DNA of 64,000 nucleotides from Duganella margarita (GCF_009857535.1 NZ_WWCS01000020.1:30882-94881); one strand, 5' to 3'; shown: positions 27,156 through 37,476, counted from the first letter of the stretch. The notes: generated from the sequence alone by a model not told the origin. Made by a program: numbers and translations.

Positions 27156-27695
27156 ATGAGCTTGAACAAAGTGTCTTCCGGTAAAGACGTGCCTAACGAC
27201 TTCAACGTCGTCATCGAAATCCCGATGAACGCTGATCCGATCAAATATGAAGTCGACAAAGAGTCGGGCGCGATCTTCGTTGACCGTTTCATGGGCACCG
27301 CCATGCACTACCCATGCAACTACGGCTACGTGCCGAACACCCTGTCGGCTGACGGCGATCCGGTCGATGTGCTGGTCATCACCCCGTTCCCGCTGTTCCC
27401 AGGCGTGGTGGTGCGCTGCCGTCCAATCGGCGTGCTGAAAATGACCGACGAAGCCGGTGAAGACGCTAAAGTGCTGGCCGTGCCAGTCGACAAGGTACTG
27501 TCGATCTACAGCCACTGGCAGAAGCCGGAAGATATCAACGAACTGCGCCTGCGCCAGATCCAGCACTTCTTCGAGCACTACAAAGACCTGGAAAAAGGCA
27601 AGTGGGTCAAGATCGAAGGCTGGCATGGTCCAGAAGCCGCCAAGGAAGAAATCCTGGCCGGCGTCGCCAATTACCAGAAGCAGCCAGCAGCCTGA
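27156..27695 (+). CDS. ppa: Inorganic pyrophosphatase, family I
   Basis: Hydrolyses pyrophosphate, pulling biosynthetic reactions forward; cytosolic hexamer. It has 179 residues, the normal length. The signature DGDPVDVLVI provides metal-binding Asp residues, and YGYVPNTLS and the late KDLEKGKWVKIEGW are as expected. GAGGAAAATCC precedes the ATG. The gene uses a more restricted, highly-expressed-type codon set than its neighbours. It ends in a strong terminator shared with mqo. Confidence 0.97.
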   Translation: MSLNKVSSGKDVPNDFNVVIEIPMNADPIKYEVDKESGAIFVDRFMGTAMHYPCNYGYVPNTLSADGDPVDVLVITPFPLFPGVVVRCRPIGVLKMTDEAGEDAKVLAVPVDKVLSIYSHWQKPEDINELRLRQIQHFFEHYKDLEKGKWVKIEGWHGPEAAKEEILAGVANYQKQPAA

Positions 27696-27716
27696 GTTTC
27701 AATCTCTGCTGAGTAA

Positions 27717-27753
27717 AAAAAAAGCCCCTCATGCAGAATGAGGGGCTTTTTTT
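27717..27753. terminator. Bidirectional terminator between ppa and mqo
   Basis: GCCCCTCAT / ATGAGGGGC with a 5-nt loop, an A-tract on the left and T-tract on the right, so it works for both convergent genes. Confidence 0.92.
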
Positions 27754-27755
27754 AT

Positions 27756-29459
27756 TTACAGTGCAATATCCGGCACTTTCTTAACCACGCCTGGCGCAGC
27801 GTCCGGCGTGGCGCCGACCACAAAGCCTTCCAGACTCGGCGAGGCGATCGTCAACTGCAGGGTTTCCGCAGTGGCCGCCCATTCCGCCGCCAGCAAGTCC
27901 GGGTGCGCATTCAGCTTTTTGCCGTACGACGGCACGATCTCGCGAATCTTTTCCTGCCAGGCAGCGCTCTTGATCTGCTCTGGGAACACTTTTTCCAGCA
28001 GCGACAGCATGATCGCCGGCGAGGTCGAACCGCCTGGCGACGCACCCAGCAAGGCCGATACCGAGCGGTCTGCCGATACCACGACTTCGGTACCCAGCTT
28101 CAGCACGCCGCCCTTGTCAGGAATGTTTTTGATGATCTGCACGCGCTGGCCGGCTTGCCACAGGCGCCAATCTTCGTCCTTCGCTTCCGGCATGTAGTGG
28201 CGCAGTGCATTCATCTTGTCTTCGCGAGACAGTTCCAGCTGCTGCGCCAGGTATTTGACCAGTGCAAACTCATGGGCGCCGACTTGCAGCTGCGGAATGA
28301 TATTCGACGGCGTGGTGGCCTTGGCGATATCGAAGTACGAGCCGTTCTTGAGGAATTTGGTCGACCAGGTTGCGAACGGTCCGAACAGCAGCACGGTCTT
28401 GCCATCCAGCACGCGGGTATCCAGGTGCGGCACCGACATCGGCGGCGAACCGGTGTCCGCCAGGCCGTAGACCTTGGCCAGGTGGCGCGAAGTAATCGCC
28501 GGATTGTCCGTCACCAGGAACTCGCCGCCGACCGGGAAGCCGCCGTACTGCTTGGCTTCCGGAATGCCCGACAATTGCAGCAGCGGCAGCGCCGCGCCGC
28601 CGGCGCCGATGAAGATGTGGCGCGCGTCGATGGTCTGGATCTTGGACTTGTCCTTGACGTCGAACGCCGAGACGCGCCACGAGCCGTCGTCGTTGCGGGT
28701 GATCGAGCGGACTTCAAAGCCGGTGGTGATCTTGCTGCCGTTTTTGCTCAGGTGCTGGTAGAACTGGCGGGTGATCGAACCGAGGTTGACGTCGGTGCCG
28801 AGCGGCGAGCGGGTCGCGGTGACCATCTCGTCCGGTTGGCGGCCTTCCATCATGATCGGGATCCATTCCTTGATCTTGACCGGATCGGTGGTCATTTCCA
28901 TGCCGGCGAACAGCGGCGAGGCCTTCAGCGCGGCGACGCGCTTGGTGATGAACTCGCGGTTTTCTGGACCGAACACCAGGTTCATGTGCGGCGTGGAATT
29001 GATGAACTCGCGCGGGTTGCCCAGCACGCCCTTGCGCACCTGGTGCGACCAGAACTGGCGCGAGATCTGGAAACTCTCGTTGATCTCGATCGCCTTGTCG
29101 ATATGCACCACGCCTTTGTCGTCCATCGGCGTGTAGTTCAGTTCGCACAGCGCGGAGTGGCCGGTGCCGGCGTTGTTCCAGCCGTTGGAGCTTTCTTCCG
29201 CCACCTTGTCCAGACGTTCGAACACTTCGAAGGTCCATTTGGGTTCCAGCTCGGTCAGATAAGTGCCGAGCGTGGCGCTCATGATGCCGCCGCCGATCAG
29301 CAGCACGTCAACCGAACGGTCGGCCTTGGCGGCACGGAACTGGCCACCGAAGAAAATCGAGTAACCGCCCCATACGGCCGCAGCGCCGACAGCGGCGCCG
29401 ATAAACTGGCGCCGGGAGAAACGCTTGCCATTGGGGTTCTGGTTATCTGCTTGAGTCAT
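27756..29459 (-). CDS. mqo: Malate:quinone oxidoreductase with a twin-arginine leader
   Basis: FAD enzyme that oxidises malate to oxaloacetate and reduces quinone at the membrane. It has 567 residues, longer than the usual 500-550 because of an N-terminal extension. FAD-binding DVLLIGGGIMSATLGTYL starts near residue 50; SSNGWNNAGTGHSALCELNYTP and HIFIGAGGAALPLLQ are family segments. The extension reads SRRQFIG at residues 15-21 followed by a hydrophobic stretch (AAVGAAAVWGGYSIFFGG), a twin-arginine signal or anchor. Mqo is normally a cytosol-facing peripheral protein, so this is unusual. The Crp-like gene lies upstream on the same strand. Confidence 0.93.
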   Translation of the reverse strand: MTQADNQNPNGKRFSRRQFIGAAVGAAAVWGGYSIFFGGQFRAAKADRSVDVLLIGGGIMSATLGTYLTELEPKWTFEVFERLDKVAEESSNGWNNAGTGHSALCELNYTPMDDKGVVHIDKAIEINESFQISRQFWSHQVRKGVLGNPREFINSTPHMNLVFGPENREFITKRVAALKASPLFAGMEMTTDPVKIKEWIPIMMEGRQPDEMVTATRSPLGTDVNLGSITRQFYQHLSKNGSKITTGFEVRSITRNDDGSWRVSAFDVKDKSKIQTIDARHIFIGAGGAALPLLQLSGIPEAKQYGGFPVGGEFLVTDNPAITSRHLAKVYGLADTGSPPMSVPHLDTRVLDGKTVLLFGPFATWSTKFLKNGSYFDIAKATTPSNIIPQLQVGAHEFALVKYLAQQLELSREDKMNALRHYMPEAKDEDWRLWQAGQRVQIIKNIPDKGGVLKLGTEVVVSADRSVSALLGASPGGSTSPAIMLSLLEKVFPEQIKSAAWQEKIREIVPSYGKKLNAHPDLLAAEWAATAETLQLTIASPSLEGFVVGATPDAAPGVVKKVPDIAL

Positions 29460-29612
29460 GGGGATTTACCTTCCTGAGAAATATTGAAAGTGAGAGGCAC
29501 TTTTCGGCCCTTGTCCCCGTGGTTTTGCGTGCATACCTTCGCTATCCGGCACGGCGGATCACTGAAAGTATATTCACAAACCTTGTTCTTATGTTGAGTG
29601 CGTCGTGCGTGG

Positions 29613-30278
29613 TCAGGCCTGGCGGGCGTGCGCCGGGTGGTCTTCGAGGTGGGCTTCGGCGCCTGCCTCGGCTTCACGGCGCAGGCGCGACATGTATTGC
29701 GGCGTGATGCCCAGGTAGGACGCAATCGCGCGCTGCGAAATGCGTGCTTCCAGTCCCGGATATTCTTCGCGGAACGCCGTCAGGCGCTCCTGCGCCGACG
29801 TTTCGCCGCTGCTGTAGGCGCGCTGGGCCATGCTTTGCAGGCCGGCCATGGCGATATTCAGATGGTAGTTCTGCATCACCTCGTGCTGCGCGCGCAGGTC
29901 GGAGGCGGTTTTCCAGTCCAGCGTGAAGCCATGGATCGGCGTCTCGGCGATCAGGAACTGCACCGCCGGCTGGCCGCTTTCGCCGCTGATCAGGTCGGTC
30001 AGGGTGGTGGCCGATTCGCCTTCGCGGTAGAAGCGCAGCGTGACTTCCACGCCTTCACGATTGAAGAATCCACTGCGCGCCACGCCGCTGGCCAGCCAGT
30101 GCACCTGCGTGGCCGGGGTGCCGGCGCGTTGCAGGTATTCGCCTTTGCGTACATGAAACGGCTTGGCGATGGCGGCCAGGATATTGGTCACATGGTTGTA
30201 CGCGTCTTCACTGACGTCAATCCGCTTCATCGTGGTGGATTTGAAGCGGTTACGTTGTTTTATAAAATCTGCATTCAT
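29613..30278 (-). CDS. Crp/Fnr-family transcriptional regulator
   Basis: A 221-residue regulator: an N-terminal cyclic-nucleotide-binding-like beta roll (about residues 30-125: FHVRKGEYLQRAGTPATQVHWLASGVAR) and a C-terminal winged helix-turn-helix (ISQRAIASYLGITPQYMSRLRRE). It lacks the Fnr iron-sulfur cysteines, and the cNMP phosphate-binding signature is not obvious, so the ligand is unknown. It lies 153 bp upstream of mqo on the same strand. An internal ATG (residue 17, MKRIDV) is an alternative start. Its target is unknown; mqo is a natural candidate by position only. Confidence 0.82.
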   Translation of the reverse strand: MNADFIKQRNRFKSTTMKRIDVSEDAYNHVTNILAAIAKPFHVRKGEYLQRAGTPATQVHWLASGVARSGFFNREGVEVTLRFYREGESATTLTDLISGESGQPAVQFLIAETPIHGFTLDWKTASDLRAQHEVMQNYHLNIAMAGLQSMAQRAYSSGETSAQERLTAFREEYPGLEARISQRAIASYLGITPQYMSRLRREAEAGAEAHLEDHPAHARQA

Positions 30279-30423
30279 GCTGTCTTTGCCACGTTCCTAG
30301 AAAACTTTCCAAGGGGCTCAAAGTATAGGGCCGATAGAAATTGCTGTGAAGCAAACTGGATTCATTCGCGGCTATTTTACTCCCTTACGTAAATTCCCGT
30401 ACATTTTTAAGCCAGCATGCAAG

Positions 30424-30448
30424 CTGCGGCACCCCCAGGATGCCGCAG
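30424..30448 (-). terminator. Hairpin downstream of the flavodoxin operon
   Basis: CTGCGGCA / TGCCGCAG stem of 8 bp with a 9-nt loop, 13 nt beyond the flavodoxin-family gene. There is no T-run, so it may be a stability hairpin. Confidence 0.35.
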
Positions 30449-30460
30449 GATCGTCACGGC

Positions 30461-31048
30461 TTAGCCGCGGCCGCGCACGAATTGCAGTGCGGTTTCAGCC
30501 ACGCGCGCGCCCAGATGTTCGGCCGTGCGCAGGTCGGCCAGCGGTGGCGCCACGTCGGCGCCTTGGTCGGCATTCGACTGCGCCGCCGCACCCAGGAAGA
30601 AGCCGAGACGGTTCAAGTCTTCTTCCGAACCCGTGCTGGAATTGTTGCCAGGTGGCAGGCCCAGACTGACCCAGTGCATGCCGTGCTGGGCAGCGAAGAT
30701 GGCGATCTGCTGCAGGCTGGCCAGCTTGTCGCCGGAGCGCGAGGCCGAGTTGGTGAAGCCGGCCGCCAGCTTGTTGCGCCAGGTGCCGCCGGCCGCATAC
30801 ACGGTGCGCGAGGTGGCGTCCTGGAAGGCTTTGAATTGCGCCGACGGGCCGCCCATATAGGTCGGTGCGCCAAAGATGATGGCGTCGGCCTGTTCCAGCT
30901 CCGCCCACGGCGCTTCGGCGCCATCGACCGGATACAGGCGCGCGGTGACGCCCTCGACGCGGGCGGCGCCGGCGCTGACTGCTTCGGCCTGGCGCGCGGT
31001 GTGGCCATAACCCGAGTGGTACACCACGGCGACGATTGCTTTGGTCAT
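30461..31048 (-). CDS. Flavodoxin-family NAD(P)H:quinone oxidoreductase-like protein
   Basis: A 195-residue WrbA-like flavoprotein. FMN-binding loops are visible: VVYHSGYGHTARQAEAV at the N-terminus, then DAIIFGAPTYMGGPSAQFKAF and AAGGTWRNKLAAGFTNS. It likely reduces quinones by two electrons, limiting redox cycling. The ATG at 31048 overlaps the stop of the upstream monooxygenase gene by 4 nt, so they are translationally coupled; a longer frame upstream has no similarity. It belongs to a three-gene set with the ABM-domain protein and the SDR relic, resembling quinone-stress operons. Confidence 0.87.
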   Translation of the reverse strand: MTKAIVAVVYHSGYGHTARQAEAVSAGAARVEGVTARLYPVDGAEAPWAELEQADAIIFGAPTYMGGPSAQFKAFQDATSRTVYAAGGTWRNKLAAGFTNSASRSGDKLASLQQIAIFAAQHGMHWVSLGLPPGNNSSTGSEEDLNRLGFFLGAAAQSNADQGADVAPPLADLRTAEHLGARVAETALQFVRGRG

Positions 31049-31461
31049 TTTGCTACTCCTGATGTGATTGGTGATCCGCCAGCATAGAACGCGGCTGCCA
31101 ATGTTGTTATGCCTGATACGGGGGATAACTTCTCTGCCGTAAGTCGTAGGGGAGGGCTGACCTCGTCCAGGAATTCGATGCGGCGCCCGGCGGCCAGGCG
31201 GCCGGGCAATTCGCGTTCGAACTCGGCGCGATAGTGGCGTGGCAGGTGGTGCTGCAGGAAGTACTCGCGGTCGCAGCTCCAGGTTTCGTACACCACGAGC
31301 GTGTTGGGATCGTTCTGCGAGCGGTGCAGCGTGCAATTCAGAAAATCCGGCTCGCGCGACATATCCGTCAGCACCTGGCGCACGCCGGCTTCCAGCTCGG
31401 CGTAGCGTTCCGGCTTGGCCGGCAGGTGCACAATAAAGGTCAAACGATTTTGTGAGCTCAT
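31045..31461 (-). CDS. Antibiotic biosynthesis monooxygenase (ABM)-domain protein, probable quinol monooxygenase
   Basis: A 138-residue protein. Residues 1-95 form the ABM ferredoxin-like fold (RLTFIVHLPAKPERYAELEAGVRQVL, LNCTLHRSQNDPNTLVVYETWSC, REYFLQHHLPRHY), related to YgiN quinol monooxygenase. The last 35 residues extend past the usual domain and run into the start of the flavodoxin gene with a 4-nt overlap. Cofactor-free quinol oxidation paired with a quinone reductase makes biochemical sense. AAGGAAAACATC precedes the ATG, 15 nt after the SDR relic. Confidence 0.8.
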   Translation of the reverse strand: MSSQNRLTFIVHLPAKPERYAELEAGVRQVLTDMSREPDFLNCTLHRSQNDPNTLVVYETWSCDREYFLQHHLPRHYRAEFERELPGRLAAGRRIEFLDEVSPPLRLTAEKLSPVSGITTLAAAFYAGGSPITSGVAK

Positions 31462-31476
31462 GATGTTTTCCTTGGA

Positions 31477-31629
31477 TCAGGCTGCGAAGCCGCCGTCGAT
31501 TAGCAGGTCGGCTGCGTAACCGATTGCGACCGTGGCGCCTGCACGTGCCAGGCGACGGGCGCTTGCTGCGCCGATGCCGCGCGAACCACCGTTGATGAAA
31601 GCGACTTTACCGTTCAGATTGGTGCTCAT
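31477..31629 (-). pseudogene. Internally deleted short-chain dehydrogenase (SDR) relic, 50 residues
   Basis: The frame starts like a normal SDR with the cofactor motif intact (GKVAFINGGSRGIGAASARRLARAGATVAIGYA) and then jumps straight to the family's C-terminal end (ADLLIDGGFAA). About 200 residues are missing, including the Tyr-xxx-Lys active site, yet the join is in frame and start, stop and ribosome-binding site (AAAGGAACACATC) are intact. It heads the ABM/flavodoxin operon, 15 nt before the next start. The product cannot be an enzyme; keeping the frame may preserve translational coupling of the downstream genes. Confidence 0.82.
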
Positions 31630-31698
31630 GATGTGTTCCTTTTGAAAGTGGCTGGTTGATGAACACAGTATGGTCGTCTGATTGCAGTGGCGGTAGTC

Positions 31699-31716
31699 AT
31701 GAATAATCGCATTCAT
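31699..31716. promoter_or_regulatory. Candidate operator upstream of the SDR relic operon
   Basis: Perfect dyad ATGAAT-N6-ATTCAT about 70 nt upstream of the relic start, where a LysR-type regulator would bind in related loci. No regulator gene is adjacent. Confidence 0.35.
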
Positions 31717-31778
31717 TTTCAACCATTGGTATCAAATGAGGATGCGCGCCACCCGCCCAAGGGAGCGCGCCGGCGCCA

Positions 31779-32912
31779 TCAGTCGTTGGCGGCTTTGAAG
31801 GGGATGTGCTCGGACAACTCGTCGATATAGTCGTTCATGGCGGCGGTTTCCTGGGCCAGGAAATCGGCGATGGCGTCGGCGAAGCGGCGGTCGGCCACCC
31901 AGTGCGCCGACCAGGTCGGCGTCGGCACCAGGCCGCGTGACATCTTGTGCACGCCTTGCGCACCGCCTTCAAAGCGGGCGATGCCGTGCTGGATGCAATA
32001 GTCGATCGACTGCACATAGCAGGTTTCGAAATGCAGGCCGGAGACGAATTCCTGCGTGCCCCAGTAGCGGCCGTACATGATGTTGCCGCCGACCAGGTTC
32101 AACGCAACCGCCAGCGGCTGCTCGCCGCGCTTGGCCAGCACGATCATCAGGCTGTCCGGCGTTTCCGCCAGCAGGCGCTGGAAGAAGGCCAGCGACAGAT
32201 AGGGCTTGGAAAAGTGCGCCTGGTAAGTCGATACATAGCACTGGTAGAAGAAACGCAGCACCTCGTCGGTAATGGCGCGGCCGGCCAGGTGCTCAAAATG
32301 GATGCCGGCGTCCTGCACCCGGCGGCGGTCCTGGCGCAGCTTTTTGCGCTTGTCCATTTTCATGGTGGCGAGAAAGGCGTCAAAGTCGGCGTAGTCCTGG
32401 TTCTCCCAGTGGAACTGCACGCCTTCGCGCAGCATGTAGCCGGCGTCGGTCAGCGCCTGCTTGTCCTGCTGGTCGGGGAACAGGACGTGCAGCGACGAGG
32501 TTTCCAGCTGCTGCGCCAGCTGCAAGGCGGCGCGCGCCAGCAGTTGGCGGTCTTGCGCCGTGTGGGCCAGCAATCGGCTGCCGGTCACCGGCGTGAACGG
32601 CACCGCCGACAGCAGCTTGGGGTAGTAGGGGATGCCGTTGCGGTGGAAGGCATCGGCCCAGGCGTGGTCGAACACGTATTCGCCGCGGCTGTGCTGCTTC
32701 AGGTAAAGCGGCATGGCGGCTTGCAGCACGCCGTCCCGGTGCAGCACCAGATAGCGCGGCGACCAGCCAGTGCGGTCCGAGGCGCATTGCGTTTCGTGCA
32801 GCGCGTGCAGAAAGGTGTAGCTCAGCGTGGGATTGTCGCCAGCCAGCGCCTGCCACTGCGCCGGGTCGACCTCCGCCAATGAGTCGATGATCGTAAACTC
32901 TGCTTCTGCCAC
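31779..32912 (-). CDS. FemAB-like/GNAT-fold acyltransferase (DUF482 family)
   Basis: A 377-residue protein of the peptidogalycan biosynthesis/DUF482 family, which has the tandem GNAT fold of FemABX proteins. Typical segments: LSYTFLHALHETQCASDRTGW, PMPLYLK-like PLYLKQHSRGEYVFDHAWAD, KRKKLRQDRRRV, and GGNIMYGRYWGTQEFVSGLHFETCYVQSIDYCI near the C-terminus. The GTG at 32912 is the start because AAGGAG lies six bases upstream and it gives VAEAEFTIIDS; the frame continues upstream into sequence antisense to the nadE promoter region. The substrate is unknown. It is divergent from nadE. Confidence 0.82.
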   Translation of the reverse strand: MAEAEFTIIDSLAEVDPAQWQALAGDNPTLSYTFLHALHETQCASDRTGWSPRYLVLHRDGVLQAAMPLYLKQHSRGEYVFDHAWADAFHRNGIPYYPKLLSAVPFTPVTGSRLLAHTAQDRQLLARAALQLAQQLETSSLHVLFPDQQDKQALTDAGYMLREGVQFHWENQDYADFDAFLATMKMDKRKKLRQDRRRVQDAGIHFEHLAGRAITDEVLRFFYQCYVSTYQAHFSKPYLSLAFFQRLLAETPDSLMIVLAKRGEQPLAVALNLVGGNIMYGRYWGTQEFVSGLHFETCYVQSIDYCIQHGIARFEGGAQGVHKMSRGLVPTPTWSAHWVADRRFADAIADFLAQETAAMNDYIDELSEHIPFKAAND

Positions 32913-33005
32913 ACTATCTCCTTCCACGTTGATGTGCCAGTCTAGCGCATGCGGGCGCGCTTTGCCCGTGCGATAATCGGATTTTGCGTACGCGAAAGAC
33001 CTGAC

Positions 33006-35060
<2,055 letters not shown>

Positions 35061-35163
35061 AGAATAAGCTTATGGACATGGACAGCACGCGAGGGTCGAT
35101 TACAATACAATCAACGCATGCAGTCTGCTGCCCGGATTTTCGATTTGGATATAAGGAGAAGTC

Positions 35164-35502
35164 ATGAAACAGATTACCGCAGTGATCAAGCCGTTCAAGC
35201 TGGACGAGGTGCGTGAGGCACTGGCTGAGGTCAACGTTACGGGTTTGACCGTCACCGAGGTGAAAGGCTTTGGCCGCCAGAAGGGCCATACCGAACTGTA
35301 TCGCGGCGCCGAATACGTGGTCGACTTCCTGCCGAAAGTGAAGGTCGAAGTGGTGGTCGATGACGGCGTGGCCGAACAGGTGGTGGACGCCATCATCAAG
35401 GCGGCCCGCACCGGCAAGATCGGCGACGGCAAAATCTTTGTGCAAAACGTCGAGCAGGTGATCCGCATCCGGACCGGCGAGACCGGTCCCGACGCCGTGT
35501 AA
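35164..35502 (+). CDS. glnB: P-II nitrogen regulatory protein
   Basis: A 112-residue P-II trimer protein that reads 2-oxoglutarate, ATP/ADP and glutamine status and relays it to GlnE, NtrB and ammonium channels. The T-loop has the uridylylation site Tyr51 in ELYRGAEYVVDFLPK; both PROSITE-type signatures (KGFGRQKGHTE and TGKIGDGKIFV) are intact. No amtB follows, and glnK is usually paired with amtB, so glnB fits better. A clear GGAG box precedes the ATG and an intrinsic terminator follows. Confidence 0.93.
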   Translation: MKQITAVIKPFKLDEVREALAEVNVTGLTVTEVKGFGRQKGHTELYRGAEYVVDFLPKVKVEVVVDDGVAEQVVDAIIKAARTGKIGDGKIFVQNVEQVIRIRTGETGPDAV

Positions 35503-35522
35503 AACGCTTTCCATCCTGTTTG

Positions 35523-35550
35523 AAATGCCGGCTTAGCCGGCATTTTTTTT
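35523..35550 (+). terminator. glnB terminator
   Basis: AAATGCCGGC-TTA-GCCGGCATTT stem with a T-run. Confidence 0.9.
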
Positions 35551-35567
35551 ACCACTCACTTTCGTTG

Positions 35568-35581
35568 TGGAAGCGCTCCCC
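35568..35581. promoter_or_regulatory. LacI-family-type operator upstream of the halogenase/TonB receptor locus
   Basis: TGGAAGCGCTCCCC is a near-palindrome centred on AGCGCT, matching the TGGnAGCGCTnCCA pattern bound by LacI-family repressors in many sugar and TonB-receptor loci of proteobacteria. It lies about 346 nt upstream of the halogenase start, in the 411-bp gap after glnB. No LacI gene is in the window. Confidence 0.5.
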
Positions 35582-35710
35582 AATTTTGTTCAGTCGCCCG
35601 ATGGCAAAATAAAGTCTCTACGGACGTCGATTTTTAAGAATCTTCCCCTGTTACCTATTGTTTAGCGAGTGAGGTTAAACAGCGACACTGAATCTGGAAC
35701 TATTTGTTCG

Positions 35711-35739
35711 TTGATCGCATTAATGTTAGCTTGCATATA
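35711..35739 (+). promoter_or_regulatory. Candidate promoter of the halogenase locus
   Basis: TTGATC (35711-35716) and CATATA (35734-35739) with 17-bp spacing, about 43 nt ahead of the small leader ORF. Match to consensus is moderate. Confidence 0.35.
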
Positions 35740-35781
35740 CCGGCCCCCGAGGCTGGATAAAAAAAATGAGGGAGATACACT

Positions 35782-35904
35782 TTGATCACGCTACAGACGA
35801 CGGCCCTTGCCATGGCCGTGCCCCAACTTGTCCTGACTCCAGCGCAGCGCGCCCGCGCTTATTCGCGCACAAATGAAAACGTTGTCATCGCTCGCCCATT
35901 TTAA
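35782..35904 (+). CDS. Candidate 40-residue leader ORF before the halogenase gene
   Basis: TTG start at 35782 with a very strong ribosome-binding site (GAGGGAG, 35768-35774) seven bases upstream. It encodes MITLQTTALAMAVPQLVLTP and on to a TAA nine bases before the halogenase ATG; the TAA adjoins that gene's own AGGAGA site. No family is recognised. The sequence is slightly hydrophobic at the start and basic later, and is not a regulatory-amino-acid run. It may be a leader peptide coupling translation to the halogenase, or a small protein in its own right. Conservation of the frame in relatives would decide. Confidence 0.4.
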   Translation: MITLQTTALAMAVPQLVLTPAQRARAYSRTNENVVIARPF

Positions 35905-35913
35905 GGAGATGAA

Positions 35914-37476
35914 ATGAGCAGCAATGACCTGCATGGCGGTCCGATCCGCAGGATTGTCATCGTCGGCGGCGGCACCGCCGGCTGGATGACGGCCGCGCCG
36001 CTGGCCCAGCGCCTGCTGCGCCATCCCACCCAGCCGTGCGCGGTGACGCTGGTGGAATCGCCTGAAATCGGTACCATCGGCGTCGGCGAGGCGACCCTGC
36101 CTACCATTCGCGCCTACAACGCGTCGCTGGGACTGGATGCGGACGACTTTATCGCCAAGACCCAGGCCAGCTACAAGCTCGGCATCGAATTCAAGGACTG
36201 GGGCCACGTCGGCAACCGCTTCTTCCATCCGTTCGGCGATTTCGGGCCGCCGCTGGCCGGCATTGGCGCGCACCAGCACTGGCTGCGGCTGGCACAGGCC
36301 TTCAACAGCATGCCGGACATCGAGAACTGGTCGGTCGCCTCGGTAATGGCGCGCCATGGCAAGTTCTCGCCGCCGAACGAGGACACGCCGGGCATGACCG
36401 ACGCGTATTCCTACGGCTTCCATTTCGACGCCAGCCTGTACGCCGCCTATCTGCGCGACTATGCCGTCGCACGCGGCGTCCAGCGCATCGAAGGCATGAT
36501 CGTCGAGGTCGAGCAGCATGCGGAGAGCGGCTTCGTCACCGCCGTCAAGCTGGGCGACGGCCGCCGCGTCGAAGGCGACCTGTTCATCGACTGCTCGGGC
36601 TTCCGCGGCCTGCTGATCGAAGGCGCGCTGAAGGCCGGCTACGAGGACTGGAGCGAATACCTGCCGTGCAACAGCGCGCAGGCGGTGCCGTGCGCCTCGG
36701 TCGCACAGCTGACGCCGTTTACCCGTTCGACCGCGAAGGAAGCCGGCTGGCTATGGCGCATCCCGCTGCAGCACCGCACCGGTAACGGCTACGTGTACAG
36801 CAACGGCTTTACCAGCGACGAACGCGCGCGCCAGGTGCTGCTCGACGGCCTCGACGGCGCCGCGCTGGACCAGCCGCGCCAGCTGCGCTTCGTCACCGGC
36901 CGGCGCCGCAAGTCGTGGGTCAAGAACGTGGTGGCGATCGGGCTGTCGGCCGGCTTCATCGAGCCGCTGGAATCGACCAGCATCAACCTGATCGAAACGG
37001 CGGTGGGCAAGCTGATCGAACTGTTCCCGGAGCGCGATTGCAGCCCCGCGCTGGCCAACGAATTCAACCGCGTGATGGGCGGCCGTTACGAATCGGTGCG
37101 CGACTTCATTGTGCTGCACTACAAGCTGACCCAGCGCAACGATTCGGATTTCTGGCGTTACTGCGCCGGCATGGCGATCCCGGATTCGCTGCGCCACCAG
37201 ATCGAACTGTTCCGCGAGACTGGACGCGTCGCCATCCTCGACCGCGCCGGCTTCGCCGAACCGTCGTTCGTGGCGATGATGATGGGGCTGGGTGCGGTGC
37301 CGAAACGCCATGACCCGCTGGCCGAGCGCGTCGACATCCGCGCGGTGCACGGCCACTTTGCCGAATTGCGTGACCTGATCAACCAGGCCGTCGCGCGCAT
37401 GCCGGACCACGGCGCCTATGTCGCCAGCCAGGCAGCGGCGGGCGTTGCAACCAAATTCAAACTGATGGAGGCATAA
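35914..37476 (+). CDS. Tryptophan halogenase-family FAD-dependent protein
   Basis: A 520-residue flavin-dependent halogenase homologue. FAD-binding IVGGGTAGWM near residue 16 and the halogenase signature EAGWLWRIPLQHR (WxWxIP). The catalytic Lys of PrnA (Lys79) aligns with Lys88 in ASYKLG, and the assisting Glu (PrnA Glu346) with Glu350 in GFIEPLEST, so both catalytic residues are kept. The substrate is uncertain: homologues next to TonB receptors rarely sit in biosynthetic clusters. AGGAGATGAA precedes the ATG. A 1012-residue TonB receptor follows 64 nt downstream. It needs a flavin reductase, none of which is adjacent. Confidence 0.88.
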   Translation: MSSNDLHGGPIRRIVIVGGGTAGWMTAAPLAQRLLRHPTQPCAVTLVESPEIGTIGVGEATLPTIRAYNASLGLDADDFIAKTQASYKLGIEFKDWGHVGNRFFHPFGDFGPPLAGIGAHQHWLRLAQAFNSMPDIENWSVASVMARHGKFSPPNEDTPGMTDAYSYGFHFDASLYAAYLRDYAVARGVQRIEGMIVEVEQHAESGFVTAVKLGDGRRVEGDLFIDCSGFRGLLIEGALKAGYEDWSEYLPCNSAQAVPCASVAQLTPFTRSTAKEAGWLWRIPLQHRTGNGYVYSNGFTSDERARQVLLDGLDGAALDQPRQLRFVTGRRRKSWVKNVVAIGLSAGFIEPLESTSINLIETAVGKLIELFPERDCSPALANEFNRVMGGRYESVRDFIVLHYKLTQRNDSDFWRYCAGMAIPDSLRHQIELFRETGRVAILDRAGFAEPSFVAMMMGLGAVPKRHDPLAERVDIRAVHGHFAELRDLINQAVARMPDHGAYVASQAAAGVATKFKLMEA

